From the IMG/VR virus record IMGVR_UViG_3300046332_000284, positions 1-26,617 of that record: a stretch of DNA of 26,617 nucleotides; one strand, written 5' to 3'. Source of the stretch: a virus. The notes under the pieces were generated by a model. That model made no database searches. It saw only the letters and a program-made list of their open reading frames with translations, and was not told where the DNA came from. Shown piece after piece: positions 20,516-26,578 of the stretch. Both the position numbers and the translations under genes were made by a program. Position 1 is the stretch's first letter. Each line of letters starts with the position of its first letter.

Positions 20516-20749
20516 ATGAAGCTTATTTTTACTTTACCAAATCGCTGGATTACTACAGGTACATACGTCATGGCAAACGGTCGTAAAGCCACGATAGACA
20601 GCGTTAAACCTAACGGTCAAGGGGTAGGTAGCTACGAAGGTAAACCAGATGCTATGGGTCGTATCCGCAAGTACTATTGGGTTTGGGAGGCAGAAGGTAA
20701 CGCTAAATTTATTGAACCTTCTGGTCTTGATCTGGTTAAGAAGCTATAA
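20516..20749 (+). CDS. Hypothetical protein, 77 aa
   Basis: MKLIFTLPNRWITTGTYVMA, then NGRKATIDSVKPNGQGVGSY and YYWVWEAEGNAKFIEPSGLD: probable small beta-barrel, perhaps SH3-like. AGGTGG lies upstream of the ATG at 20516. The open frame reaches back to 20381, but that part is antisense-like overlap with the 55-residue gene. Unrecognised. Confidence 0.7.
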   Translation: MKLIFTLPNRWITTGTYVMANGRKATIDSVKPNGQGVGSYEGKPDAMGRIRKYYWVWEAEGNAKFIEPSGLDLVKKL

Positions 20750-20752
20750 ACT

Positions 20753-20762
20753 CTGCTATAAT
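20753..20762 (+). promoter_or_regulatory. Sigma-70 promoter with extended -10
   Basis: TCTGCTATAAT, a perfect -10 with TGC extension. The leader contains a 7-bp stem (AAGTGTC and GGCACTT, 20784-20808) at the place where a start codon would be expected. Confidence 0.65.
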
Positions 20763-20868
20763 TCAATCACACTAACTAACAACAAGTGTCCGAACCCTTC
20801 AGGCACTTAAAGCACTTAACAAAGAGTACGGTATTAAAGCTACTTTCAGTGGTAAAGGCGATAGTACT

Positions 20869-21183
20869 TTGTACTTGACTATCACAGAAGGTAAGATTGA
20901 TTTTATTAGTAATTTCTGCGAGAACGTAAAAGCTAAACGCAGGCAGCACGATACACAGCAAGTTATTGATTGGGTTACCAAAGAGCAAAACATCAGCGTA
21001 AATCAGTATTACCTTGATAGTTCATTTGATGGTATTGCACTGGAATATCTGGAGAAAGCTAAAAGTATCATGCTTGTAGATCATTGGGATCGTAGTGACA
21101 TTCAAAGTGATTATTTCAATTGTGCTTATTATTTGAATATCAGTATCGGTCGTTGGAATAAACCATATAAATTTAAAAATTAA
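20869..21183 (+). CDS. Hypothetical phage protein with unclear 5' end
   Basis: From the TTG at 20869 the frame gives 104 residues: LYLTITEGKIDFISNF, VIDWVTKEQN, FDGIALEYLEKAKSIM, DIQSDYFNCAYYLNISIGRW. The same frame is open and protein-like back to 20776 (RTLQALKALNKEYGIKATFS), immediately after a TAA, but holds no ATG, GTG or TTG there. A GTG at 20786 lies in another frame. The real start therefore lies before 20869, and one base has probably been lost near 20790, or an unusual start is used. The protein resembles conserved small phage proteins of unknown function. Confidence 0.6.
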   Translation: MYLTITEGKIDFISNFCENVKAKRRQHDTQQVIDWVTKEQNISVNQYYLDSSFDGIALEYLEKAKSIMLVDHWDRSDIQSDYFNCAYYLNISIGRWNKPYKFKN

Positions 21184-21195
21184 AAACTCCTGTAA

Positions 21196-21235
21196 CCCTT
21201 TCAGAACTAAAAAGCTGAGAGGGTCTTTTCTTTTT
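21196..21235 (+). terminator. Rho-independent terminator
   Basis: CCCTTTCAG and CTGAGAGGG form a 9-bp stem with one mismatch around a 10-base loop, followed by TCTTTTCTTTTT. It closes the rightward middle block. Confidence 0.85.
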
Positions 21236-21343
21236 AAAAACTCCTAGTACTAAAATAAAATTAAAAACCCTCGCTAATAAAACAAAATCAAAAACCCTTG
21301 GTATGCATTTTAATTAAAAAATCCTATTGGGGTTTGTGGAAAT
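21236..21343 (+). repeat. Four imperfect direct repeats with 27-bp period
   Basis: Runs of AAAAA followed by CTCCT, CCCTC, CCCTT and TCCTA begin at 21236, 21263, 21290 and 21317, exactly 27 bases apart; a further AAAAACTCCT lies at 21183. The rest of each unit is A-rich and diverged. Evenly spaced A-tract repeats in a non-coding region suggest iterons or bent origin DNA. No protein is known to bind them. Confidence 0.6.
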
Positions 21344-21360
21344 AAAACGCTTAAGACTAC

Positions 21361-21440
21361 AAGCGGCGCGACCAAGCAGTCAGAAACCAGAGCGTTCAGT
21401 AGCCGAATAGACCGTTCAGTCAGAAACTAAACGGTTCAGT
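21361..21440 (+). repeat. Direct repeats with 20-bp period (iteron-like)
   Basis: CAGT occurs at 21377, 21397, 21417 and 21437. The last three units end GTTCAGT, and the second and fourth (CAGAAACCAGAGCGTTCAGT and CAGAAACTAAACGGTTCAGT) match at 17 of 20 positions. Regular 20-bp spacing is close to two helical turns, as in replication iterons or arrays for a DNA-binding regulator. Confidence 0.62.
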
Positions 21441-21671
21441 CACAATTCAACTGGCACGGATTTTGCTCTTCGCGTGCGCGTGCGCTCTATGTAATGAATG
21501 TTGACACACGCTATTCGATTTCAAGAAAATAGTCAAAACCTATTGATAGGCTCGATTCAATAAATAATCACTTGAGAGAAAACTATAAAAAGAACTTCAT
21601 ACGGCACAAAAACGCGCTACAATAAAGCCATGCCAAGCAAATCAGCGAAGCAAAACCCAAGGAAAGTAAAG
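21441..21671. other. Non-coding stretch with alternating CG/TG tract
   Basis: Continues the gene-free zone 21184-21671. It holds a strictly alternating pyrimidine-purine run CGCGTGCGCGTGCGC at 21471-21485, which can adopt Z-DNA, in otherwise AT-rich DNA. A small inverted repeat, CCTATTGATAGG, lies at 21539-21550. No supported gene is seen on either strand until the small frame near 21672. Confidence 0.5.
21596..21623 (+). promoter_or_regulatory. Probable promoter of the 21672 unit
   Basis: TTCATA, a 16-base spacer and TACAAT preceded by CGC. It lies about 50 bases before the first small gene of the module. Moderate match to sigma-70. Confidence 0.5.
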
Positions 21672-21749
21672 ATGCAAAATCAGATCAAATTTTCGGTTAT
21701 CATTTTGTTATGGTTCGTCATCCTCCCTCTTGTTTCTTTCTTCAACTAA
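21672..21749 (+). CDS. Membrane peptide, 25 aa
   Basis: MQNQIKFSVIILLWFVILPL then VSFFN: a single hydrophobic helix. AAGGAAAG precedes the ATG. An in-frame ATG at 21630 would add a basic 14-residue extension (MPSKSAKQNPRKVK). Too short to assign; toxin-like or regulatory peptides of this kind exist, but nothing here proves one. Confidence 0.42.
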   Translation: MQNQIKFSVIILLWFVILPLVSFFN

Positions 21750-21763
21750 CCCAAAGCCTCATC

Positions 21764-22036
21764 ATGCAAAAACTTTACACTAACACTGTTTTCATCCGCT
21801 CAGGTAACGCAGAGCAACAAGCCCTTCAGTTTCGCGCCCTTAAGATCGGCCAGTGGATTACGGGGTTAAACCTAGACGGAAAGCCCGTAAAGTACAGGGG
21901 GCAATTCATGGGCATGGATAATGATAACCGCCCAGTGATTAACCTCAGAATCGATAACGCAAAACGTAAGATTGATTGGAAAGAACAGTTTAAATCTAAT
22001 CGACCCCTTCGAGAGTTCGCCCGTATTAAGTGCTAA
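21764..22036 (+). CDS. Hypothetical protein, 90 aa
   Basis: MQKLYTNTVFIRSGNAEQQA onward, then KIGQWITGLNLDGKPVKYRG (a probable beta-strand pair) and a basic C terminus. No Shine-Dalgarno is visible before the ATG at 21764, unlike most genes in the window; the frame open from 21710 overlaps the membrane peptide and has no better start. Unrecognised. Confidence 0.62.
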   Translation: MQKLYTNTVFIRSGNAEQQALQFRALKIGQWITGLNLDGKPVKYRGQFMGMDNDNRPVINLRIDNAKRKIDWKEQFKSNRPLREFARIKC

Positions 22037-22054
22037 ATAAACCTGATAATATCA

Positions 22055-22103
22055 GATAATAACCCTTGATTATATTAGGGGTTATTGTCGGATAATATTG
22101 TCC
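22055..22103 (+). promoter_or_regulatory. Hairpin followed by GGATAATATTGTCC near-palindrome
   Basis: GATAATAACCC (22055-22065) pairs with GGGTTATTGTC (22079-22089, one G-T pair) around a 13-base loop. Next comes GGATAATATTGTCC at 22090-22103, one base from a perfect palindrome. The same pair of elements occurs at 22711-22761. Either an operator next to a terminator-like hairpin or an RNA processing site. Confidence 0.55.
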
Positions 22104-22120
22104 GTAAATGAGAGTTGATT

Positions 22121-22336
22121 ATGTCAAAATTCAAATTTAATCCCCGGATCATTGTGACAGTTAATAATGATAATGTAACCGTTAAAGGTTTATATATTGA
22201 TTACAAAGAAAATCAATATTCGATTAATAAATCATTTAATTATGAATATCAAGCCTTCGAATATCTTGATAATATGAGATATGAAAATGATTGTGAGTTT
22301 AGCATTCAAATTAACCGTATTAACTGGAGTAAATAA
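22121..22336 (+). CDS. Hypothetical protein, 71 aa
   Basis: MSKFKFNPRIIVTVNNDNVT, then VKGLYIDYKENQYSINKSFN and an Asn/Tyr-rich end. Very AT-rich codon choice (AAT, GAT, ATT). The ribosome-binding site is weak (GAGAG). It ends three bases before the next gene. Unrecognised. Confidence 0.62.
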   Translation: MSKFKFNPRIIVTVNNDNVTVKGLYIDYKENQYSINKSFNYEYQAFEYLDNMRYENDCEFSIQINRINWSK

Positions 22337-22338
22337 TT

Positions 22339-22698
22339 ATGTCCGCATTCATTTTGTCAGATTTGCATTTTAGCACTATTGCAATATACATTAATCATTT
22401 GAATGATAATATTGATACTCAAGAGTTAGCTAACAAGCTAAAGTCAATCAATATTGACAGTGTTGATTATCGTTATGGTGAAAAGACCCGTAAATCTAAA
22501 GTAAAGATTATCAATAATTATGCTAATGTCCGATATACAAAATACGACATTATTAGATTAATTCAATGTTGGAATTATCAAGCATGTGAGAAACCCGATA
22601 ATTTTGAATATCAGGTTATCAAGGCCTTTCTGTTTAATAACTTTATAGAAAGCGATATCACATTATCAGGTAGTCAATCTAGCCTTTGGAGTATATAA
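22339..22698 (+). CDS. Hypothetical protein, 119 aa
   Basis: MSAFILSDLHFSTIAIYINH, then NIDTQELANKLKSINIDSVD, YTKYDIIRLIQCWNYQACEK and a C-terminal helix. The opening MSAFI[LV]SD is one I associate with uncharacterised genes of proteobacterial plasmids and phages; I cannot give a function. GGAG precedes the ATG. Very AT-rich. Confidence 0.68.
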   Translation: MSAFILSDLHFSTIAIYINHLNDNIDTQELANKLKSINIDSVDYRYGEKTRKSKVKIINNYANVRYTKYDIIRLIQCWNYQACEKPDNFEYQVIKAFLFNNFIESDITLSGSQSSLWSI

Positions 22699-22710
22699 AC
22701 AATAGTATTT

Positions 22711-22761
22711 CCCGATAATATCTTAGAATTATTCTAGGGTATTATCCGGATAATATTATCC
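22711..22761 (+). promoter_or_regulatory. Second hairpin plus GGATAATATTATCC palindrome
   Basis: CCCGATAATATC is followed by the symmetric TAGAATTATTCTA (22724-22736) and GGGTATTATCC, giving a hairpin. The perfect 14-bp palindrome GGATAATATTATCC lies at 22748-22761. Layout and sequence match 22055-22103, so this is a repeated control element before the next gene. Confidence 0.58.
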
Positions 22762-22790
22762 TATAACCAACTTTTCATATCTTTCACATC

Positions 22791-23558
22791 ATGAAAAAAC
22801 AAATCAAACCCGTTTCAAGTATTATCTATAATGGCCCGTCATTAATTGACGGTCAACCGATTGTAGTTATTGGGATTATTGCAAGTAATAACACAAAGAC
22901 AGGGAATATGCTTCAAACGCATATTATTAGGGCTGATGTAAACCCAATTGAAGCAAGCAAGACAGGGGCAGATTACTCAATATGCGGTGACTGTATTCAT
23001 AGGGGTTTACCTACAGATAACCCTGACAAGAAAACAGCCGTAGGGCGTGCATGTTATGTCAACCTAGGGCAGGGGCCAAATCAGGTTTTTAAGGCCTACA
23101 AAGCCGGGAAATACCCTACAGCTGCACCTCAGGAAATAGTGGCACTGGGTGACAAGCGCATGGTGAGACTAGGTACGTACGGAGATCCGGCAGCTGTCCC
23201 GGCTGAAGTCTGGACGTTATTATTGAGCAAGGCCCGAGGTCACACGGGTTACACTCACCAGCATAACGCCAAGCAAGCCCCGGATTATAAGCGCATGATG
23301 TATTCAGCCGATACAGTACAGGATGCCAAGAAAGCACATTCTAAGGGTTATCGGACCTTCAGAGTAATGTCAGTGCAGGATTATGAAAAGAATGGTTTAA
23401 ACGCCCTTTTAAGCAACGAAATACTATGTCCAGCAAGCAAGGAAAACGACAAAGGGGTGACATGTATTGAATGTAAGCTTTGCACCGGATCACAATCTAG
23501 AGCAAAATCAATTGCAATTGTTGCTCATGGTACTAACCGTAAGTCAGTAAAAGGATAA
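22791..23558 (+). CDS. Conserved Cys-cluster protein of mobile elements, 255 aa
   Basis: Two cysteine groups frame the protein: CGDCIHRG (C65, C68) with ACYVN about 20 residues later, and near the C terminus CPAS-x8-CIECKLC. Between them are the segments VRLGTYGDPAAVPAEVW, ARGHTGYTHQH, YKRMMYSADTVQDAKKAHSK and YRTFRV. I recognise this as a family found on plasmids and phages without a known function (possibly DUF7227); the Cys pattern suggests zinc or an iron-sulfur cluster. Richer in GGG, CCC and AGG codons than the window average. No Shine-Dalgarno is visible before the ATG. Confidence 0.72.
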   Translation: MKKQIKPVSSIIYNGPSLIDGQPIVVIGIIASNNTKTGNMLQTHIIRADVNPIEASKTGADYSICGDCIHRGLPTDNPDKKTAVGRACYVNLGQGPNQVFKAYKAGKYPTAAPQEIVALGDKRMVRLGTYGDPAAVPAEVWTLLLSKARGHTGYTHQHNAKQAPDYKRMMYSADTVQDAKKAHSKGYRTFRVMSVQDYEKNGLNALLSNEILCPASKENDKGVTCIECKLCTGSQSRAKSIAIVAHGTNRKSVKG

Positions 23559-23559
23559 C

Positions 23560-23670
23560 ATGAAAATCATTATCTATTCTATTTTGGGTTTTTATTCTGT
23601 ATTATGGATAATATGTCTAGGGTGTTGTCTAATGGCGTGGGGTATTCATAAGGTAAAAGGCAAACGGTAA
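23560..23670 (+). CDS. Small membrane protein, 36 aa
   Basis: MKIIIYSILGFYSVLWIICL then GCCLMAWGIHKVKGKR: one long membrane segment with a basic tail, so the C terminus is probably cytoplasmic. AAAGGA lies before the ATG. It is the last gene before a strong terminator. Unknown function. Confidence 0.6.
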   Translation: MKIIIYSILGFYSVLWIICLGCCLMAWGIHKVKGKR

Positions 23671-23683
23671 CATAAGGGGTTTT

Positions 23684-23720
23684 AAACGGGGTTAACTTTA
23701 GCGGTTAACCCCGTTTTTTA
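23684..23720 (+). terminator. Strong rho-independent terminator
   Basis: AAACGGGGTTAAC and GTTAACCCCGTTT form a perfect 13-bp stem around a 7-base loop, followed by TTTATT. It ends the plus-strand module. Confidence 0.92.
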
Positions 23721-24356
23721 TTGTCGGTTTTTATAATGGCATTTTATAGTAAGGCTTAACCGCCGATAGAATGACAGTATGCAATAGAAATTAATGACCC
23801 GCTGGTCAGTAAAAGTACATTCAATTGTCGCTATAACGCCCAATAAACGACTATTCATATAATCAATATTACATCATAGGATTATTCACAAAATGAATAT
23901 ACCCTATAAAAAAAATTTTCTTTCCCCGGTATTTTATTCTCAGTGGTGTATCAAATGATTTATTAAATGTTTTTATATACGTATTTATACGTATGCGTTG
24001 ATGATAAATAAATGATGCTTTGCATTATATAAATGAAAGTATACCGGATATTTTAAAATCCTAGTGTTATCAGAGGGTAACGGGGGCGTCCCTATCAAGC
24101 ACCCCGGACTAACTTCTATTAAAAACACCTGTACCAATACCGCCGTAAATGCCAAACGTTCTTCTTGCAATAAATCAAGGTATAAACAAGCGTTCAAAAC
24201 CTGTTATGCTACCAGCCAAAACATACCTCAGCATATCACCAAGCTCTTTAAACACAGCTTAAAGCAGTTAAAACACAAGCCTGATACGGATGTAAGTAAA
24301 AGGGATATAAGCCGCTGTAAAGCCTTTAATCCTTTGGTGATATTTGATATTTACCA
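23721..24356. other. Gene-poor convergent gap
   Basis: About 640 bases between converging operons. It contains a DnaA-box-like TTATTCACA at 23882-23890, an A/T tract (23907-23922) and two copies of the palindrome ATACGTAT ten bases apart (23977-23984, 23987-23994). A GTG-started frame at 24064 exists but runs through the terminator and was rejected. No tRNA or recognisable protein is seen. Possible origin, attachment or RNA gene; undecided. Confidence 0.45.
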
Positions 24357-24362
24357 AAAGAA

Positions 24363-24392
24363 AAAACCCCAAGGTTATACACCAAGGGGTTA
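24363..24392 (-). terminator. Terminator of the clpP-phoH operon
   Basis: On the minus strand AACCCC and GGGGTT close a hairpin with an inner GG/CC pair, followed by TTTTC. It lies about 30 bases past the clpP-like stop. The plus side is followed by AAAAATTTTT, so some bidirectional action is possible. Confidence 0.68.
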
Positions 24393-24423
24393 TAAAAATT
24401 TTTATAAAAATAAAATACTAAAA

Positions 24424-25194
24424 TCAATCTACGTTATCAAGGGAAGTCTCAACCTTTACTTCAACATTAGCCTTACCTTTGGATTTACCTTGTTTAGGTA
24501 GCTTAGGTTCCTTGGGTAACATGTTCTTGATACCTTTCATCTCGGCTTTAGCTCGTTTCTCCTGTAGTTCAGATCGAACCTCTAACCTACGCACAATCTC
24601 ATCAGCATCAAACCACATCTCTTTACCCATCAGGACTTCTTCAAGTTCTTTTACAGTAAGAAAATCCTGATAGACACTGTGCATCAAAGTCTTTACTTGT
24701 TTGTCTACGAATGAAGCGTGAGAGATAACATCAGACTGCTTACCAAAAGCTCCAAATGTAGCAGAGTGAACCATCATGGTAGCGTAAGGAGATACAGAGA
24801 TACTTGGTGCAGCAAGTGAAATCAAAGATGCTGCAGATGCGGCTACACCTTCAATATTGCAATGCACATCAGCATCCGTCATCTCCATAGCATTGATAAT
24901 CGCAATTGCACCGTCTAGATGACCACCATAGCTGTTGACGTTTAGTAGCACTAAATCACCTTCACTTAATGAATCAATACCTTGAAGTACATTTCGGTAG
25001 TACTTAGCTTCACGAATCATTTCATCCAAGGGTACTTTAATGCAGCGGTTTACCTTTGAACTTTCATAATAAGGTAAATAGTTGCTAGCACCTTGTCGGA
25101 TATTTCTAGGAGAATCGTCCTCATCGTCATCATCATCTCGTGATACTTGGATTTTAAAATTATTATATTGCTTGTGTTTACTTAAGTTCTGCAT
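24424..25194 (-). CDS. ClpP-like serine protease
   Basis: A 256-residue protein. The ClpP core is clear: VLLNVNSYGGHLDGAIAIIN, GVAASAASLISLA (nucleophile Ser120) and MMVHSATFGAF (His143), with an Asp in MWFDADEI as the probable third catalytic residue. Before the core is an unusual acidic run (RDDDDDEDDSP) and after it a Lys/Pro/Glu tail. Phage ClpP-like proteins often act as prohead proteases, but no capsid gene is near, so here it may process other proteins. AAGGAG precedes the ATG. Confidence 0.85.
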   Translation of the reverse strand: MQNLSKHKQYNNFKIQVSRDDDDDEDDSPRNIRQGASNYLPYYESSKVNRCIKVPLDEMIREAKYYRNVLQGIDSLSEGDLVLLNVNSYGGHLDGAIAIINAMEMTDADVHCNIEGVAASAASLISLAAPSISVSPYATMMVHSATFGAFGKQSDVISHASFVDKQVKTLMHSVYQDFLTVKELEEVLMGKEMWFDADEIVRRLEVRSELQEKRAKAEMKGIKNMLPKEPKLPKQGKSKGKANVEVKVETSLDNVD

Positions 25195-25207
25195 AATATC
25201 TCCTTAT

Positions 25208-25963
25208 TTAATCTTCTTTTCTAAGACCTTTTGATTGTCGTTCATCCCTGACAATAGCTGTAATAAACTCTTTTACTGCGTCAGAGCGAACAATATCATT
25301 AACATCCCCAAAGTCAATAAACCCAAAATTATCCTGTAGTTTGTGCCTCTTTACAAAATCCACAAGCCAAGTAAAACCAGAGCCTTTATTCATTTCAGAT
25401 TGACGAATATCACCTGATAAAACAAGTTTACTGTTTTTACCCATACGAGTAATAATCTTGATTAACTCTTCTTTGGTAAGATCAGAGGATTCTTCTACAA
25501 GAAGCCAAGCATTATTAACGCTAGTACCTTTGATTGTTTCAAGAGGCATGAACTCAATATCACCGGAGCTCAGTGCAATTTCAAACTGAGCTTTACCTAG
25601 TCGTTCATTAAAGATAGGAAGAACTGCACCTAACCATACTTGCATTTTTTGGTTAACATCGCCGCTATAGAAACCCAACGATTTACTTTCACTTACTGCT
25701 GGGCGAGTAACAATAATTTTATTAATCTGATTTAACTTATATAAATCCGCAGCCATAACTGTAGGAATATAAGTCTTAGAAGTACCAGCATAACCTGTAG
25801 CGATGATAATATTTTTATCATTCAGCAAGTCAATATACTCTTGTTGTTTACGATTCATAGCTACTAAAGGTTTTACTTTAGTCAAGCGCTGTTCCATAAA
25901 TTTATCTTTTACGATACGTGCTGTTCCGATTTCAGCTTTATCAGCTCTAGTCTTTCTTTTCAT
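25208..25963 (-). CDS. PhoH-like P-loop ATPase
   Basis: A 251-residue protein of the PhoH family: Walker A GYAGTSKT at 57-64 (usual form GPAGTGKT), IIVTRPAVSESKSLGF, LLVEESSDLTKEE in the Walker B place (usual D-E-A-Q-N is altered) and LVLSGDIRQ. PhoH proteins are common phage auxiliary ATPases thought to act on RNA; their exact role is unsettled. AAAGGA precedes the ATG. It lies just upstream of the clpP-like gene in the same operon. Confidence 0.9.
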   Translation of the reverse strand: MKRKTRADKAEIGTARIVKDKFMEQRLTKVKPLVAMNRKQQEYIDLLNDKNIIIATGYAGTSKTYIPTVMAADLYKLNQINKIIVTRPAVSESKSLGFYSGDVNQKMQVWLGAVLPIFNERLGKAQFEIALSSGDIEFMPLETIKGTSVNNAWLLVEESSDLTKEELIKIITRMGKNSKLVLSGDIRQSEMNKGSGFTWLVDFVKRHKLQDNFGFIDFGDVNDIVRSDAVKEFITAIVRDERQSKGLRKED

Positions 25964-26003
25964 ATTATCCTTTACTGCTGGATTATCTGGTATGTTTATT
26001 TTA

Positions 26004-26024
26004 AATTATCTAAAGAGGATAATT
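26004..26024 (-). promoter_or_regulatory. Small hairpin in the phoH leader
   Basis: AATTATC and GATAATT form a perfect 7-bp stem around TAAAGAG, between the 26029 gene and phoH. AT-rich and without a T run, so more likely an RNA stability or regulatory hairpin than a terminator. Confidence 0.35.
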
Positions 26025-26028
26025 CAAT

Positions 26029-26268
26029 TTAATTCTTAGGTTTACGACCACGAGTTGGTTTATCTTCGATAATAGTTTCGGTATTAACTTCGGTATTATC
26101 TGCATGACCTTTAATCATATTAGCAATTAATAATGAACCAAAAGCAGTAGGCGCATTTTCGTTACTTTCAAAATCAAATACATAACCTTCAGTGACAGCT
26201 TTTTGCACTAACTGACAAAATTCAAACAAACTGTAAGCTTCAATTTTTAAGGTATTCTGGACGTTCAT
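26029..26268 (-). CDS. Hypothetical protein, 79 aa
   Basis: MNVQNTLKIEAYSLFEFCQL onward, with VTEGYVFDFESNENAPTAFG and a basic end (TRGRKPKN) that resembles an AT-hook core. The ATG at 26268 follows AAGGAG; the frame open to 26310 covers the promoter and was cut back. First gene of the minus-strand operon with phoH and clpP-like genes. Confidence 0.7.
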   Translation of the reverse strand: MNVQNTLKIEAYSLFEFCQLVQKAVTEGYVFDFESNENAPTAFGSLLIANMIKGHADNTEVNTETIIEDKPTRGRKPKN

Positions 26269-26295
26269 AGCACTCCTTGTGATGATAAAGATTTG

Positions 26296-26324
26296 ATTGT
26301 AGCACAGCATTTGAACAAAAGCAA
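26296..26324 (-). promoter_or_regulatory. Leftward sigma-70 promoter of the phoH operon
   Basis: On the minus strand TTGCTT, a 17-base spacer and TACAAT preceded by TGTGC. It lies 28 bases before the first ATG. The form matches the plus-strand promoters in the middle block. Confidence 0.7.
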
Positions 26325-26382
26325 GTCCAAGCTATAGTTTTGCACCAAATCCACGTAAAAATAAAAATATTTCAACAAAAGC

Positions 26383-26411
26383 TTGACAAACGCTTAAATT
26401 CGTGCTACCCT
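26383..26411 (+). promoter_or_regulatory. Rightward sigma-70 promoter leaving the window
   Basis: TTGACA (perfect -35), a 17-base spacer and TACCCT preceded by GTGC. It points to a plus-strand operon beyond the right edge. Its leader contains the repeat blocks at 26438-26578. Confidence 0.68.
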
Positions 26412-26437
26412 AAAGATATACTACAGTATATACAGTA

Positions 26438-26578
26438 GTTTAACTGCAGTTAAACGTATATTGTATTATAGATTAAACTGCAGTTATATCAGTTTAATGT
26501 ATATTAAACCTATATTAACATTATCTATAACGTATAAGTTACATCTAATGTTATATCAGATGTTACATTAGATGTAAC
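26438..26578 (+). repeat. Dyad-rich leader repeats, right copy
   Basis: Contains the perfect 18-bp palindrome GTTTAACTGCAGTTAAAC (26438-26455), a second AACTGCAGTT (26476-26485), AGTTTAATGTATATTAAAC (26491-26509), GTTATATCAGATGTT (26550-26564) and a 14-bp inverted repeat GTTACATCTAATGT / ACATTAGATGTAAC (26538-26551 and 26565-26578). Three of these blocks match, in order and orientation relative to the promoter, the leader at 8850-8774. No gene is seen from 26412 to the window end. Confidence 0.62.

Noticed and set aside
20221-20592. Minus-strand frame of 123 codons
   Set aside because: Antisense to three plus-strand genes that have promoters and ribosome-binding sites.
21236-21440. CRISPR array
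   Set aside because: Repeats are imperfect and directly adjacent at 27 and 20 bases, with no unique spacers between identical repeats.
24064-24501. Plus-strand GTG-started frame of 145 codons
   Set aside because: It lacks a ribosome-binding site, runs through the terminator hairpin at 24363-24392 and continues antisense into the clpP-like gene. The Lys-rich translation matches no family known to me.
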